Shown: positions 36,701 to 48,507 of the stretch, piece by piece
How the letters are laid out: each line of letters starts with the position of its first letter
How positions within the stretch are numbered: the stretch's first letter is position 1
NCBI GenBank assembly: GCA_013365365.1
Contig: JABVXU010000101.1
Span: 90,276 to 154,275 of the forward strand
Source of the DNA: Cruorifilaria tuberocauda
Lineage: Eukaryota; Nematoda; Chromadorea; Rhabditida; Onchocercidae
Direction: 5' to 3'
Length of the DNA: 64,000 nucleotides
Notes under the pieces: model-generated
The model's input: only the letters and a program-made list of their open reading frames with translations
Databases searched by the model: none
Told to the model about the DNA's origin: nothing
Program-made: the position numbers and the translations under genes

Positions 36701-38725
36701 TTTGGCCAAGCATCGTACGGCATCATCATCAAACAAATTACCATATGTTTCCAGAAAAGTAACTGCATTGTTGAACATACCACTCAAGATAAAATAAATA
36801 ATCTGAAAATTAAAGTTCGAAAAATTCGAAAAAAAATAACAGGCGAAGAAAGCTTAACGGTTGCGCAACAATTGACTTTTTAAATCATTCTATGATTTAA
36901 TAAAACTAATACCGATAATCTAAATATAGAAGATTAAAAATTATTTCTCATCTTTCTACTTAAAATTTCAATAATCAATAATCAAACTAATTTCCCTCTA
37001 TCTTTTACAAACAAATATCGTTTTTAACAAAATAGAATTAATAGCATTTATCAAAATCTTGCAGTATTTATCGAAACCTTACCTGATGCCAAAAATGTTG
37101 CTTGTTGAGTCTTTTTACTTTGCTGCCGCGAAGCAGATTTGAAATTTCATCAACATATGGGGTATGTGCCAAGCATAAACGCGCCCAAGTCATTAAGTCA
37201 ACCACAATAGATGAATCTTAAAGAAAGTCCCATAGATGTATAATAGATACTTATGGTACTATGAAATTTAAACAGTAAATGATCGAAATCTAAAGAAAAC
37301 GAAAAGGAATGAAAATTATCTTGAGATTTCGAAACTTCCACTTTCACCCTATATTTAAAGTATTTATCATCACTGAAAAGAATAACTTGAACTTTTTCCC
37401 TTTTCAGGCTAGTCCACATACCATGAGTTTTAATGAAAATTGCCTCAACAAGTGACCAGATAAGCTCTGCTGTAGTAAGTGATTCCCTAATGTCAAATTC
37501 TGATACAGGAATTGTTGAAAGTGTTGATCGAATAATGGAACGATACTGTAGACTATATGAGAGCACGCTGGAATTTCGATTATTTTATTTTTGAAAATTT
37601 TTAGGAAAATTATGATATCGATACGGATACTAGAACAGCTTTTCATCTAGAACGAAGGCAAAGTCAAGGCCTTCGTTTCAACAATTCCAGAATTTCTTAA
37701 CATTGAGTCCACGATTAAGAAATTAATAATTGTCACAACTATTCAATTACTTAGCTAACCCATAAACCACAATGAATCATGCTTCCTTTCTTCCCCATTT
37801 CTTTTTCCTTTTCTCTATCTCAGAAATGCAAATGGAACTAAACACTTCATCGGAATTAAAACTATTTTGCGAGTGATGAAATAAGATCCAACCCTGAACC
37901 TAAACCCTAGCGTTCTTCAAAAAGAAAAATAAATTAGTGCAACTTACTCTGATACCGTGAGTGTAACAAGTTTTGCATTATGCTGTGCGCGAGAAAAGAT
38001 GGCTGAAAATAAAAAAAAATTATAGTTTCAAAAAAGAGTTAGTGACGTCAAGGAGTGCAATTTTAAATTTCGAAAGCAAGTTTACATAAAATACTTACAA
38101 TGTGACTCGTGGACAAGCAATAGCATTGCTGGATGTTTGAAGATTGTTTGATTGACATGTTTTATTGAAACCGCTCGAACAAAACTACCGATCGGTGGCG
38201 CATCACCTAAGTGAAAAGTTATCATTAACTGACAATAAGGTCATATTACCAAATTTTAATAAGTCCATCTTTTAATTTTCTCTGGATATCATTAAAGAAT
38301 TAAATGATAATATGACATTAATTGCAAAAATGGTATTCCTCCAATCTCATTAAAGTACTCTTGGAATATCACGAAAAAATGATATACGAAAGTACCATAA
38401 TAAAATTATATTAGTCACAATTGAAGATACTGGAAAAGATAGTGAAAAAACTATAGTATTTTTCACTAGTAAATAGTAACATTTTTTAAATTATCGGCAA
38501 TTTTAACATAGTTTTGGTAGCAAAATCAGTGAAGATCACAATAGTATTACTGAGAAAAGACTTGAAATCCGAAATATTTCCTTTTCAGTAAAGAAATATT
38601 CGAACTTTACAATTTCATCATCTCCTACCTGCTGAAAGAGTTTTGTCTATGTCTGATAAGGCGACCACTATTTCACTTGTACTGGCACCAATTGCTGTCC
38701 ATCTTGTATATTTACAAGCTTCCAT
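33781..38725 (-). CDS. NUP85: Nucleoporin NUP85 (Y-complex)
   Basis: Twelve exons in transcript order: 38725-38629, 38206-38099, 38002-37948, 37567-37422, 37216-37083, 36802-36629, 36458-36261, 35975-35731, 35433-35251, 35123-34874, 34632-34543 and 33945-33781. All phases agree, 614 residues, close to the usual size. The identifying regions are C-terminal: GSCLSWAIRSRDIKTLSALA, MLLSSSFAFLHRYYNF, KAAELLVELIMSSLVPRNF and the end LRYLLVQNLARTIISSS. These match the alpha-helical stack and the LARNLARAII-type C-terminus of animal NUP85. NUP85 joins Seh1 in the Y-shaped Nup107-160 scaffold of the nuclear pore. The N-terminal insertion blade that completes the Seh1 propeller should lie in exons 1-4; those parts are too diverged for me to assign residues. 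Confidence 0.9.
34392..34450. repeat. 32-bp tandem duplication in NUP85 last intron
   Basis: A 27-nt identical core beginning AATTACTTTTGTTC occurs twice, 32 nt apart, in the intron between the last two NUP85 exons. Confidence 0.9.
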
Positions 38726-38741
38726 ACTTGAATAAATATTG

Positions 38742-38748
38742 CTGCAAG
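38742..38748 (-). promoter_or_regulatory. Probable SL trans-splice acceptor of NUP85
   Basis: CTTGCAG|CAATATTT on the minus strand, 16 nt upstream of the ATG of MEACKYTRWTAIGAS. A second acceptor-like ATTTCAG lies about 30 nt further upstream. Confidence 0.45.
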
Positions 38749-40881
38749 GTCCCAAGAAAATTCAATGTGTAATCTGAAATAAAATCAACTCCGAGTTGCA
38801 AATTTTTGATAAAAATTGTATAATAAATGCATTCCTTCCAATAGAGAGCTAAATTCGTCGGCCTTTGTAATATCATACGCAATTGCGATTTCTCGAAAAC
38901 CAAAAAACTTCCCAATACTCTGGGCGGACATACGAATATTTCAAAAGAAGAGTTCAGTCATTTTCAATAAGTCCCAAAAATTATCGTTTAAGTGTGAAAG
39001 ATTCATTCTGCCATTATGAGAAAATTAAAGAGATCAGGCAAATGCTAAAGAATATTTCGAACTAACAGAGAAAATCTCTCTTCTTTTTTACTTTGAAAAT
39101 GATCATTAAGAATTCGTGAAACATCCAATGAAATCTTTCGAATATTTCCAGAAGATATTCTCTTCACTAGGAATCTCCTAGATTAAACTTTTCCCTTTTA
39201 TTCAGCCTATCTAAGTGCTATGTTTCAGGTAGATTTCAACTTTAAATTCCAATTTATAAATCTATCAAAGATAATAAAATAACATGAAATCACAAACGAC
39301 GCATACGCCAATCAAATTCAAAAATACAAACGAGAAAGAAATTCCGCCACCAATTTAACGAACCATTAGCGGTCTGTTACTTTTAGATTTTTACGTCAGA
39401 GACGCTGTCTTTTCCGGTTTTTCGGAACTTCTCCCGATTGTTCGAGGCATGAAGATTATGAATTCTCGACGTTTCACGGTTTTTCAAGGTATCTTTTTCT
39501 TCTCCAAAATTTGGAAAATTTTTCAAATAAAACTTTTGAATTTTAATGATTCTACGAAGTAATTTACAAGTAATAAAACAGCGAAATGCCACAAAATTTT
39601 TATCATTGAACTTTTAAGCTAACTACATTTGATCATTCATTTAGTAGCTATCAGAAAAAAATTTCAAGCAGTGATAGGTTAATATAAATGAGGAATTCAT
39701 CGAAAGCAAAGTATGAATATGATATTCATAGTAAGTGATAAAAGAAAATGATAAAGATAAGCTGATTGATTCAATGAATTATATTTTAAATTTTTATAAT
39801 GTAATGATGAAATTACCTGTTTATCGTGTTTTATTTTTTTCACAAGAGTAGAAGAATAAAGTAACTGAAAGAGAAAGTTTTTTTCTCACTTTTTTTCGAT
39901 ATTTACTTGTCTACAACCTGATTTCACATTCTAGCAGTATCTAAAACTTTGACCAATGTACAAAACCTTTAAATTATTTGATTGTTTTTTTCCTGAAAAA
40001 TGCATTTATTTACAGAATTAGATAATGATTTCAAAAACAACTGAAGTATGAAGATTGAAAGTAAATCTCACATTGCCGTACAATTTTTAAGTTTCAATTT
40101 TGGATAGAGAAGAATGATCTGAATCTTATTTACATAGAGATACTTCATAAAACAATGAAATAAGTATATAGTTTGAACTTTATTTCATTTTATCATATAT
40201 TCTGGTAGCTATTGAAGATCTACAGGGTTACAAGGTACAAGGTCTACTTAACAAAAAACTACTCTGTTTTTTTCTTTTTCATTTAAATACAGGAAAAATG
40301 AATACAAAGCATTGAAAGAAGTTGAAGAAATATGTTGAGAGAATAAATTAAAACACTGGCAAATAAAGTGATGAAAAACAATCAAAAATTAAATGTTTTT
40401 TTTTTTCAAAAAATTCTATAGTTTATAGACAGTTTAGAATATTTGTACTGGTAAGTTGTTTTAAGGTATCATTTGTGTTTTCCATTTAAATACAGCTAAA
40501 GTTATATGCTTTTTATTATTCCAAATAATATATTTCACATAATTTTGTGGAATTCATCTGTTTTATTGTGATGATAAGATGCCACAATAGTAAATATGAT
40601 ACCACATTGTAATTACATTCAAGCATCATATCATGTGAAATGATTATGATGATATTCCATTATAAATATGAATTAGTGGTACCATATCACGGTCATCAAT
40701 CATAATATCATATTTCTGTAACTAAAGCATAACGAAATATTTGGATACCCATAGGATTCGCAGCTCGTAATGTTCTGCTTGGTAGCTTGGTAGATATAAA
40801 TTAGCCAATTAATTGATGACGAATAATTTTTGTAAATTCACAGCTTTTTAAAAAAAAAAGAGGAAGAAAGACCGACATACA
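38749..40881. other. Gene-free interval
   Basis: 2.1 kb AT-rich spacer between the Rab11-FIP and NUP85 genes. Around 40560-40720 there are many ATCATA/TATGAT motifs in both orientations, giving partial inverted repeats but no clean element. Confidence 0.45.
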
Positions 40882-43800
40882 CTAATGTCTTGAGAAAAAA
40901 CCACGTGGTGGTTTAACTTCCAACATTTCCGGATTTTTTTCCATAATTCTTGCTAGTAATCTTCCAATATAATCCTGTAAATCGTTAATTTTCGCATCCT
41001 TACGTGCTAATTCACAGCGTAAATCATTAAGGTTCTTTAACAATTCTTCTCGTGACAGACAATGTGAAAGCTGAAAATTAAAATTTAAATAATTTATTTA
41101 AATCTATGTTTTTTTTTTGAATAAACACATTTAATTGAGAAGAATTTTTGATAAAAGGAAAAGAAAATGTGAAAATTTTAGCGGAAATCTTCTAATCAAT
41201 TTAAAAAATGGTAATGCTTATTATTATTTAAACAGTTCTTCTAAACAAAAAAAAAAAGATATTCATAGAAATGATAAAGTTCTTTTAGTAATTCTTAGTA
41301 ATTAAGAATATCTTGATAATTTAATTTACTATATTATCATTCTAATACCATTTTTTATACTTTTTAAAATTTACTATGAGTAACTAAAACTTTTTCAAAG
41401 AAATATATAACATACCGAAGCAAAATCGGAACTATTGATAACAGTTGAACGGGCAGAACCGAAACCGGATGAAGTAGAACTATGCGGACGTTGAACTATC
41501 GTTGGTAATTCGGAATCATTCATTTCTCCAACCATTGGTATTGGAGATGAATTTAGAGAGTTTCGATTGGATGATACTGATGTACGTTGTGAACCAAACA
41601 TTAAGTTATCCAATCCTGTATTAGAGGAAAATTTTTTTCCTTTTCTTCTCCAAATTTTTATATTTTATTTTATAATTCATTTTTGGTTACTTTATGAAAG
41701 ATTTGAAGCAATTAAAATTTTAAAGATAAGGACAATTTTGTTGTCATATATACTTTATTCTTGCATTTTTATGCTTATCATTCTTTCTCTCTCATTAATT
41801 TCATTTTTCTATTTATTAGTTTGAAAATAAATTTGAAAAATTTTACTATAATTTATTGAATCGAATGAATTTTTGCAGTTGAAAGAAAGAAAAGCATATA
41901 ATAGATAAATTTAAACCAAAAAAAAAAATTAATTACTCTTACAAAAATAAATGAAAGATGAAAGCTGAATTAATTCAAGATAAATAATATATTCAATGAT
42001 ATTTGAGGTATAAAAGATATTAAAATATTTGCATCTTTTGAAAAATTTTCACTGTAGGATACTTACTGTACGGTATAATCATAAGCTTCTCATAAATTTA
42101 TTTTGCAAATGTAAAATTTCTTAACTTTGAACCAATTTAGTTGTTTGAATTGAACCGATTATTAAAATGTCAAATTTATAAAATAAGAGTTTAAAAAATG
42201 GCAAGCCTAATGGAGTACCGGTATTTCTTGCATTATACGCTGATGTTGCATAATGCGCGGTAGTATTTCTAGCAGCTGGCGGTGTTATCAGTCCATCACG
42301 ATTCAACTCCATCATCAAAATACGATCCGATCTTGGACAAACTTCACAGAGTGAAGAACGACGTTGACCGTATTGTGAAAGACTTATTAGTGACGTGGTA
42401 TCCGGAACATCACTATTCTTCTTTTTCCCAAATCGCATCTTACGTTTCAATACATCAAGTTTATTTGAACCTGAAATATTATTTTGAATTGCAGTAATTA
42501 CTAACTTTCAATCATATAAAATCTTAAACAATTAGTGGAGGAATGAATGAATTGGAATTAGTACAATATCATCTTCTAGAAAAACAAATTAACATGAAAA
42601 TATAATCGTATAGTAATATAACATAGCAACGTTATATCTGATATATGATAATATTTTAATTGCCAGAGAAGATCATAATTATCCATTATTTCATATGAAT
42701 AAATGTTTATTAACAAGTAATTAATACTTACTGACAAATACTTATTAACAAGTACGTCAAATTTCAGCAAAGTTTGGATAAAACTTGGTGTATTTTCCAC
42801 CTTTTATTTGTGATTTAATAATATAATTTATCTATACATCAATAATCAAAATTGATATTTTGAATGATTAAGGATACTATCATTTAGTTATTCATTGGAT
42901 AACTGTTTTTCTTTTTCGCTAAATTTTTATAAACAAAAGTAAAAGATAAAGTAAAAAGAATTAGTTCAATTATTTATTTTTCGTATAATTAAATTTTGAA
43001 AAATTTTTTTGCTGAAAGAATTCGTTAATTTAATCGATAATATAATAATTATAATTTACTTTATACTGCTATTTTCTTGATTTTAATTTTGTTTTATATT
43101 AAAGAGTAATTAAAAATTTATTAAAATGGGACAAACCATGCAAATTATTGATTGAAAGTGATGAAGCTGACAAATTTTTGCTTGCTGTCGCAGAAACTTT
43201 ATTGGAAAATTCGAATTTTAAACATATTTCACCGCGATATTTCGTTTGTTGTCCATTATTGTCATATTTACCTTTCTTACATAGGCGATACCACGTTGGC
43301 ATACGTACGTGTACTAACGAATGTAACGGTAATTCAATTGCACCAATACAATCAGTTGTACCCAGTACAGTACGATGATTAACACTTATTGATAATGTCG
43401 AATGCAAATCATTTAGTATACTTAAAATAAACTTTGATTATAATAATGATCAAAAGCAAAAAAAAAAAAATTTTTAATTCTACTAATATTTATTATAATT
43501 AATTTGCTTAGATTACTATTATCATTATTGATTTGATCACTGTATCATAATTTATTATTTGTTAATAATTTTATTTTTATTAAAAAAAAAGATTTTCTCA
43601 TAAAAATTGACGAAATTTTTAGACATTGAAATTTACGTTTTATAATTCAACTAATAATTAATTAATTTTTTAATTGATAAGAGATTTTCATTCAAAGAAT
43701 TGAATGAATGTATTATAATCATAGAATGTAAAATAGCTGTAGAAATTTTTGAGAAATATCTTTCAGATAACAAATTATCAAATGATCAGCGTACAATTCA

Positions 43801-44748
43801 CATCGTTGATCCCATTTACAGTCAGCTGTTGTCCGGATAATATCCGTTTGTACCTTACTTTTCCAGTTTCCTTTACCGTTAATTGTCAAATTTACGAATG
43901 CTTCTAATTTGTTATGTCCTTTAAGTGATAAGCCACGAGCGGAAACAACTGCAATATATTATTACAAGCAAATAATAATTAAATTTATGCTAATTATTAA
44001 TTTTATAAATAATGTATAATACGTGATGTAAGTGAAATCACGTAAATGTATGTAAAATCACGTAATCACATAACGCTTATTTTCATCATAAATAACGCTA
44101 GTATAGTTGCTAAAATGCTAAAATGTTTTTATTGCACTTAATTAATTACCTAAATTTTAGCATTTTTTTTTTACTCGATAATTGAAATTTTCAAATATTT
44201 TTTCCTACGAATATTACCAGTAATTACTGGAAAAGTTCATCCGGAATGCAATACAAAAGTGGAATGCTTTTGTAGCACTATTAGGGATGTGAACCGATCT
44301 TTCCGGAAGGAAAACTGTCAACAGACAAAATAGGTTCAAATCACTAAATCAATAGCAATATCCTGAACTATATTTGCAATTCTGATACAATTCCGATATC
44401 TGATCCTACCCGATTTGGTCTTTTACCATCAACGAATGAGAAACTATTGATTTATTACTTATTACTTACGTTAATACTTTATTACATTATTACTACTATT
44501 ATATTATTACTTTATTACTTACTTAAACAAATCAGATAATAACTTGAAATAATCACTTGATCATTTTAAATTCAAATAACTATTTGAATTGATTATCTAA
44601 AATTATTCAGCTATCTTGATACAATTTTACATTAAAATTGCAAAAATTGTCCACAATATCTCTAATCTCGAAGAAAGTTATTTTAGGAAAAATATTTAAT
44701 TAAAAGTAATTTGTTACCTGTAACGACTAAATTATTGAAATTAGCCAT
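40882..44748 (-). CDS. RAB11FIP: Rab11 family-interacting protein (class I-like: C2 domain plus C-terminal Rab-binding domain)
   Basis: Six exons in transcript order: 44748-44718, 43948-43795, 43420-43137, 42470-42219, 41615-41416 and 41070-40882. All phases agree, 369 residues. Residues 5-130 form a C2 domain (NNLVVTVVSARGLSLKGHNK, TADCKWDQRCEF, TVLGTTDCIGAIELPLHSL). A basic and Ser-rich linker follows (for example HSSTSSGFGSARSTV). Exon 6 (residues 308-369) is the coiled-coil Rab11-binding domain, KDAKINDLQDYIGRLLARIM, very like the ELEDYIDNLLVRVM signature of mammalian FIPs. Class I FIPs bind acidic phospholipids through C2 and GTP-Rab11/Rab25 through this helix and act on recycling endosomes. 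The linker is much shorter than in most mammalian class I FIPs. The exon 2/3 acceptor (TTTTAAG) is non-canonical but is the only one that keeps the C2 frame. Confidence 0.9.
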
Positions 44749-44757
44749 GAATGATTC

Positions 44758-44764
44758 CTGATCT
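44758..44764 (-). promoter_or_regulatory. Possible SL trans-splice acceptor of the Rab11-FIP gene
   Basis: AGATCAG|GAATCATTC on the minus strand lies 9 nt upstream of the ATG. Its pyrimidine tract is poor. Confidence 0.35.
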
Positions 44765-44814
44765 TATTTTCTTTAACTGAAAATAACGAAGTAAACAATC
44801 ATTAATACTGAATA

Positions 44815-44885
44815 TAACAGCGTAATCCGTAAATTCAACGTAATGCAAAGTGATAATCGTAAATCTAACAGCGTAATCCGTAAAT
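44815..44885. repeat. Direct repeat of a 20-nt block, 51-nt period
   Basis: TAACAGCGTAATCCGTAAAT occurs at 44815-44834 and again at 44866-44885, just upstream of the Rab11-FIP start. The flanking bases are also similar, so this looks like a degenerate tandem duplication. Confidence 0.85.
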
Positions 44886-45959
44886 CTAATGCAAAATGAT
44901 TGTACGCTTACGTCGTGAAACACGTGAAATACACAATGTTTCTATCAAATAGAAATGAAAATAAAGTAAAAAGCTATCATTAAATATGTGAAAATTCTAC
45001 AGTTAATTATTCATTTTCTTTTAATTTTAATATTAAAAGAAATATTTATTCAATATTATTTATTTTTCCATTACATTTGTATTATATTATATTATTACAT
45101 AATTTCCAACCTGTAATTTAAACTTTAAAGTTAAAGTTTTCAATTATGTTAAAATCATATAAACTATTGAAAACTTTTTAAATATTACTATTCGTTACTG
45201 TTCATATTACTCATACTATTCAATATTACTGTACACAGTGTAAACTGTAACAACAATAAATACCATCGCTTCAATTCATTTTTCTTATTTGTATGTTGAT
45301 TACGTAAGTTATGCCAATGTATATTATCTATCTGTTCGTAAAATTTTATCAACTTATCACTTTCTTCTTCACAAAATGAATTTATACGAGGAAGTAATCC
45401 AAGATGATAAACAAGTATTGATGAATGATTTACTTTGAGTAATCAACTGGAATTACTTTCTTTCCGAAAAGTATACATTACTAACATCATATGGAATTAA
45501 TATTCAAAGGAACTATTTGATAATAAATTTAAAATACTAAATAAATAGAATATAATTTTTTTGATAAGTGATAAGTGATAAATGATAAATGATAAGGGAA
45601 AATTGAATGATTTAGAAAAGATAGAAAGAAAGAAAGAATGAATAAAATGAGAAAAAAGTTTTCTCCTTTAATATTAAATATTAGTAAGCGAGAAAAGAAA
45701 AGGAAAAAACGAAATGATTCATTCCTGAAATTTTTTCCTTTCTATAAAATTTTCTATCAACAAAAATATCAACTATTTTTTTAATTATTGTAAAAAACAA
45801 TTTAAATTAATAATAAATTAAATTTTTGTAAAATATTTCAAATATTATTTTTAAAAATGGAAAAAATTCCTGTTAATTCGCAGTAAAAATTAATTAAGTT
45901 TTAATTTAATTGAATAATTAATAAAATATAATGATTATTATTGATTGCAATGATGATTT

Positions 45960-46004
45960 AAACATACTGATAGATTGATAAATAATCAGTCTATCAGTAT
46001 GTTT
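45960..46004. repeat. 19-bp inverted repeat (hairpin)
   Basis: 45960-45978 pairs with 45986-46004 with one G-T mismatch and a 7-nt loop (TAAATAA). Confidence 0.85.
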
Positions 46005-46719
46005 AACAAAAAATATGAGAGCTGAGAAGTGAGAGACAGATGAGAAGAGGAAAAATTGAGATGAAAAATGAAATGAAAAATAGGCCAAATGTCAAATGTG
46101 AAAATCAAGGAGGAAAGAAGAAATTAAAAAACTTTAAAATAAAACTTAAACTTTTGTTGAATTTTATATAATGAATTAATGATTTAAAAAAAAAGAAAAC
46201 AAAGCTATCATGGAATGAAATGATAATAAATAAAACGATAGATTATGATTATGATTAGATGATTATCATTCAAAAGTTAAATTTCGAATATATTAGCATG
46301 AAATTTACTTAACAAAAAGTATTTGAATAAAATAAAATTATTTAGATATCAAAAACAGAAAAAAAGGAAATCTATCAACAAATTATTTTTATAGCATGAA
46401 ATTTTTTGAACTTTTTTCTATCATATTTGCTTTTTATGATATAAACAATTACTTACGTCAATAAATTACTTTAATAAAAGTAAAGAATGTTTGAGGATCA
46501 ATATGAATAAATTAACAACGGAAAATAATGAAAAATGCAACGAAGCCTTGGAAATCCGGAAATTAACAAAACGGAATCAATACGGAAATAAACTATGATC
46601 AGTAAACAACGAAGGAAGCAGCAGCTGTTGCAACTTTTCCATTCCCATCCCAAACAGATGTTTAATTTCGAGATAATCTTTTTCCGTCTCATTCTTTTTC
46701 CCTCTTTTTCCTTTCTCAC

Positions 46720-46866
46720 CTTCCGAAATGATCAACCTCTGTTACGTCTAACGGTTGATCAACTGTTATCACTATCATTTTTATCATGATTATCATCATC
46801 ATGACCATAATCCGGTACATAATTCACCTCACTCATTGATGTTACAGAGATAGCAATTGAGATTTC
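46720..46866 (-). other. Orphan exon-like block with two overlapping short ORFs
   Basis: On the minus strand an acceptor (CATCAG at 46868-46867) and a strong donor (GGAAG|GTGAGA at 46719) bound 147 nt. Inside, one ORF (46836-46759, 25 codons, MSEVNYVPDYGHDDDNHD onward) overlaps a second that starts at 46778 and runs open into the donor (MIVITVDQPLDVTEVDHF). The block lies about 2 kb upstream of the Rab11-FIP start on the same strand, so it may be an untranslated first exon carrying upstream ORFs. Confidence 0.3.
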
Positions 46867-47550
46867 CTGATGAGATGAATTTCAAATCAGGAAAAGCAAT
46901 TATACTTTTACAAAATTATGCAAATATAGATAGGTATCTTGGAATATTTCATTTAAGCGTATATTTATTAGCTAAATGAATAAATTACCCAATTAAAACT
47001 ATTTCCTAATTGGTTTAATTAATTAAATCAATATGAAATGATAATTTGAATGGTAACACACTGTGGAAAAAAAATATTTAAGCTATTTTTGAAATTGTCA
47101 CGAAATTTTTCAAAAGCTAATATTTTTAAATTGAAAAAAAAAATTAATTTAAAACTTTTAGCAAAGAAAATTTCCCTCAAAACGATGACAATTCTATAAT
47201 AATAAACATTCTATTTCTACGATAATAAAACATTTTTCAAAATAAACTTTTTTTTTTGCAATTTAATCGGAAATTATTCAAAATTATTTGTTTGAAATTA
47301 TTTATTGGAGAGAAAGATTTAAATTAGCATTATTGCTTGATAGAATCGAAAAATGAAAAATAAAATGAATTAAGGGAATTTAAGAATTGATTAACTGTTC
47401 GAATTGTGGAATTCAGGAATTGGTTTACTGTTAAAAATAAGACTAATGGAATAATTAATAAAAATGAACCTATTCGACAATTTTAAATCGCTCAAAAAAA
47501 AGAAAGGAAAGAAATAGTGTGAAATACAAAATGGTTTCGATGAAATTAAA

Positions 47551-47605
47551 CTTCTCTCTCTTTTTCTCTCTCTCCGTCTCTCCTTCTTTTTACTCATTCT
47601 CTCTG
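47551..47605. repeat. CT-rich microsatellite
   Basis: Imperfect CTCTCT/TTTCTC tract in the large intergenic region. Confidence 0.8.
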
Positions 47606-48306
47606 ATGGAGAGTAGAGTAAGAGAGGAAAGAATTGATGAAAAATGAAAATTTCAATCGAACATATATATTTCTATTGTTAAGAAGGAAAATTGAATTTC
47701 CAAATGGCTGAAATGAATAAAGAAATTATTGAAATTGGAATATGATACATTGATTTTTTTTTAATAAAATTTCACGCACACTCATTTCTTCCAATATTTT
47801 ATATTAGAAAATGTCTTCGTCAAATGAAATGAAATTACATTAATAAAATATTAAAGTTTATCATTTCTCTTTTTTGAAGAAAGGAAGGGAAAAATTGAAT
47901 TACTGATATATCGAACTGATAATGATAATTATCATGAAGGTTTTTCGGATTTGATTTTCTTCCTAAAATTGACCTTTCTGCTCGTACAAGTTGAAAAGAA
48001 TCTTTTATTAATAGAAGTAGTAATCAGCAATCAGTACAGGGAAGTAATTTTGTAATGATAAACAGAAGAGATGTAGCATTAAAGAGAGCAATGTTGACCT
48101 AGGGTCAACAAAAGATCAACAAATACAATACCCTCAAAAAATCTGTCTTACTAAGGAGTAAGTCGTTGTGCATGATTTGAAATGGGTTATACACAAAGAT
48201 TAAACGTCATGATACAGGAATTAATGGAAACAATTGAAATGAGAATTGTGTATCTTCTGTTGCATGGTTTCCAATAATTATAATGACCACTGCTGAATAC
48301 AATAAT

Positions 48307-48507
48307 TTTTTATAATGATTTTCGATGCAATTATTGATTTGTTGAATCCGCTATTATCACGTATTGTCACGTATAGTGTACTTTATGTTACGTATTCACA
48401 TATCGCTCCACGTATACAATCAAATTAGTCTCAATAATGAAATAAATTTTATTATATCATTAGCGGATTCAACAAATCAATAATTGCATCGAAAATCACT
48501 ATAAAAA
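48307..48507. mobile_element. MITE-like element with 47-bp terminal inverted repeats
   Basis: 48307-48353 and 48461-48507 are reverse complements with a single mismatch. The 107-nt spacer is AT-rich with several CACGTAT/TACGTAT motifs and has no ORF. The size (201 bp), long terminal inverted repeats and lack of coding capacity fit a miniature inverted-repeat transposable element. A clear target-site duplication is not evident, so the family is not assigned. Confidence 0.65.

Noticed and set aside
43148..43382. + strand open frames
   Set aside because: Antisense to the C2-domain exon of the Rab11-FIP gene.
44041..44100. Cluster of ATCACGTAA motifs resembling a CRISPR-like or iterated repeat
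   Set aside because: Spacing is irregular and the units are short; this is a eukaryotic intron, so chance or a degenerate simple repeat is the better explanation.
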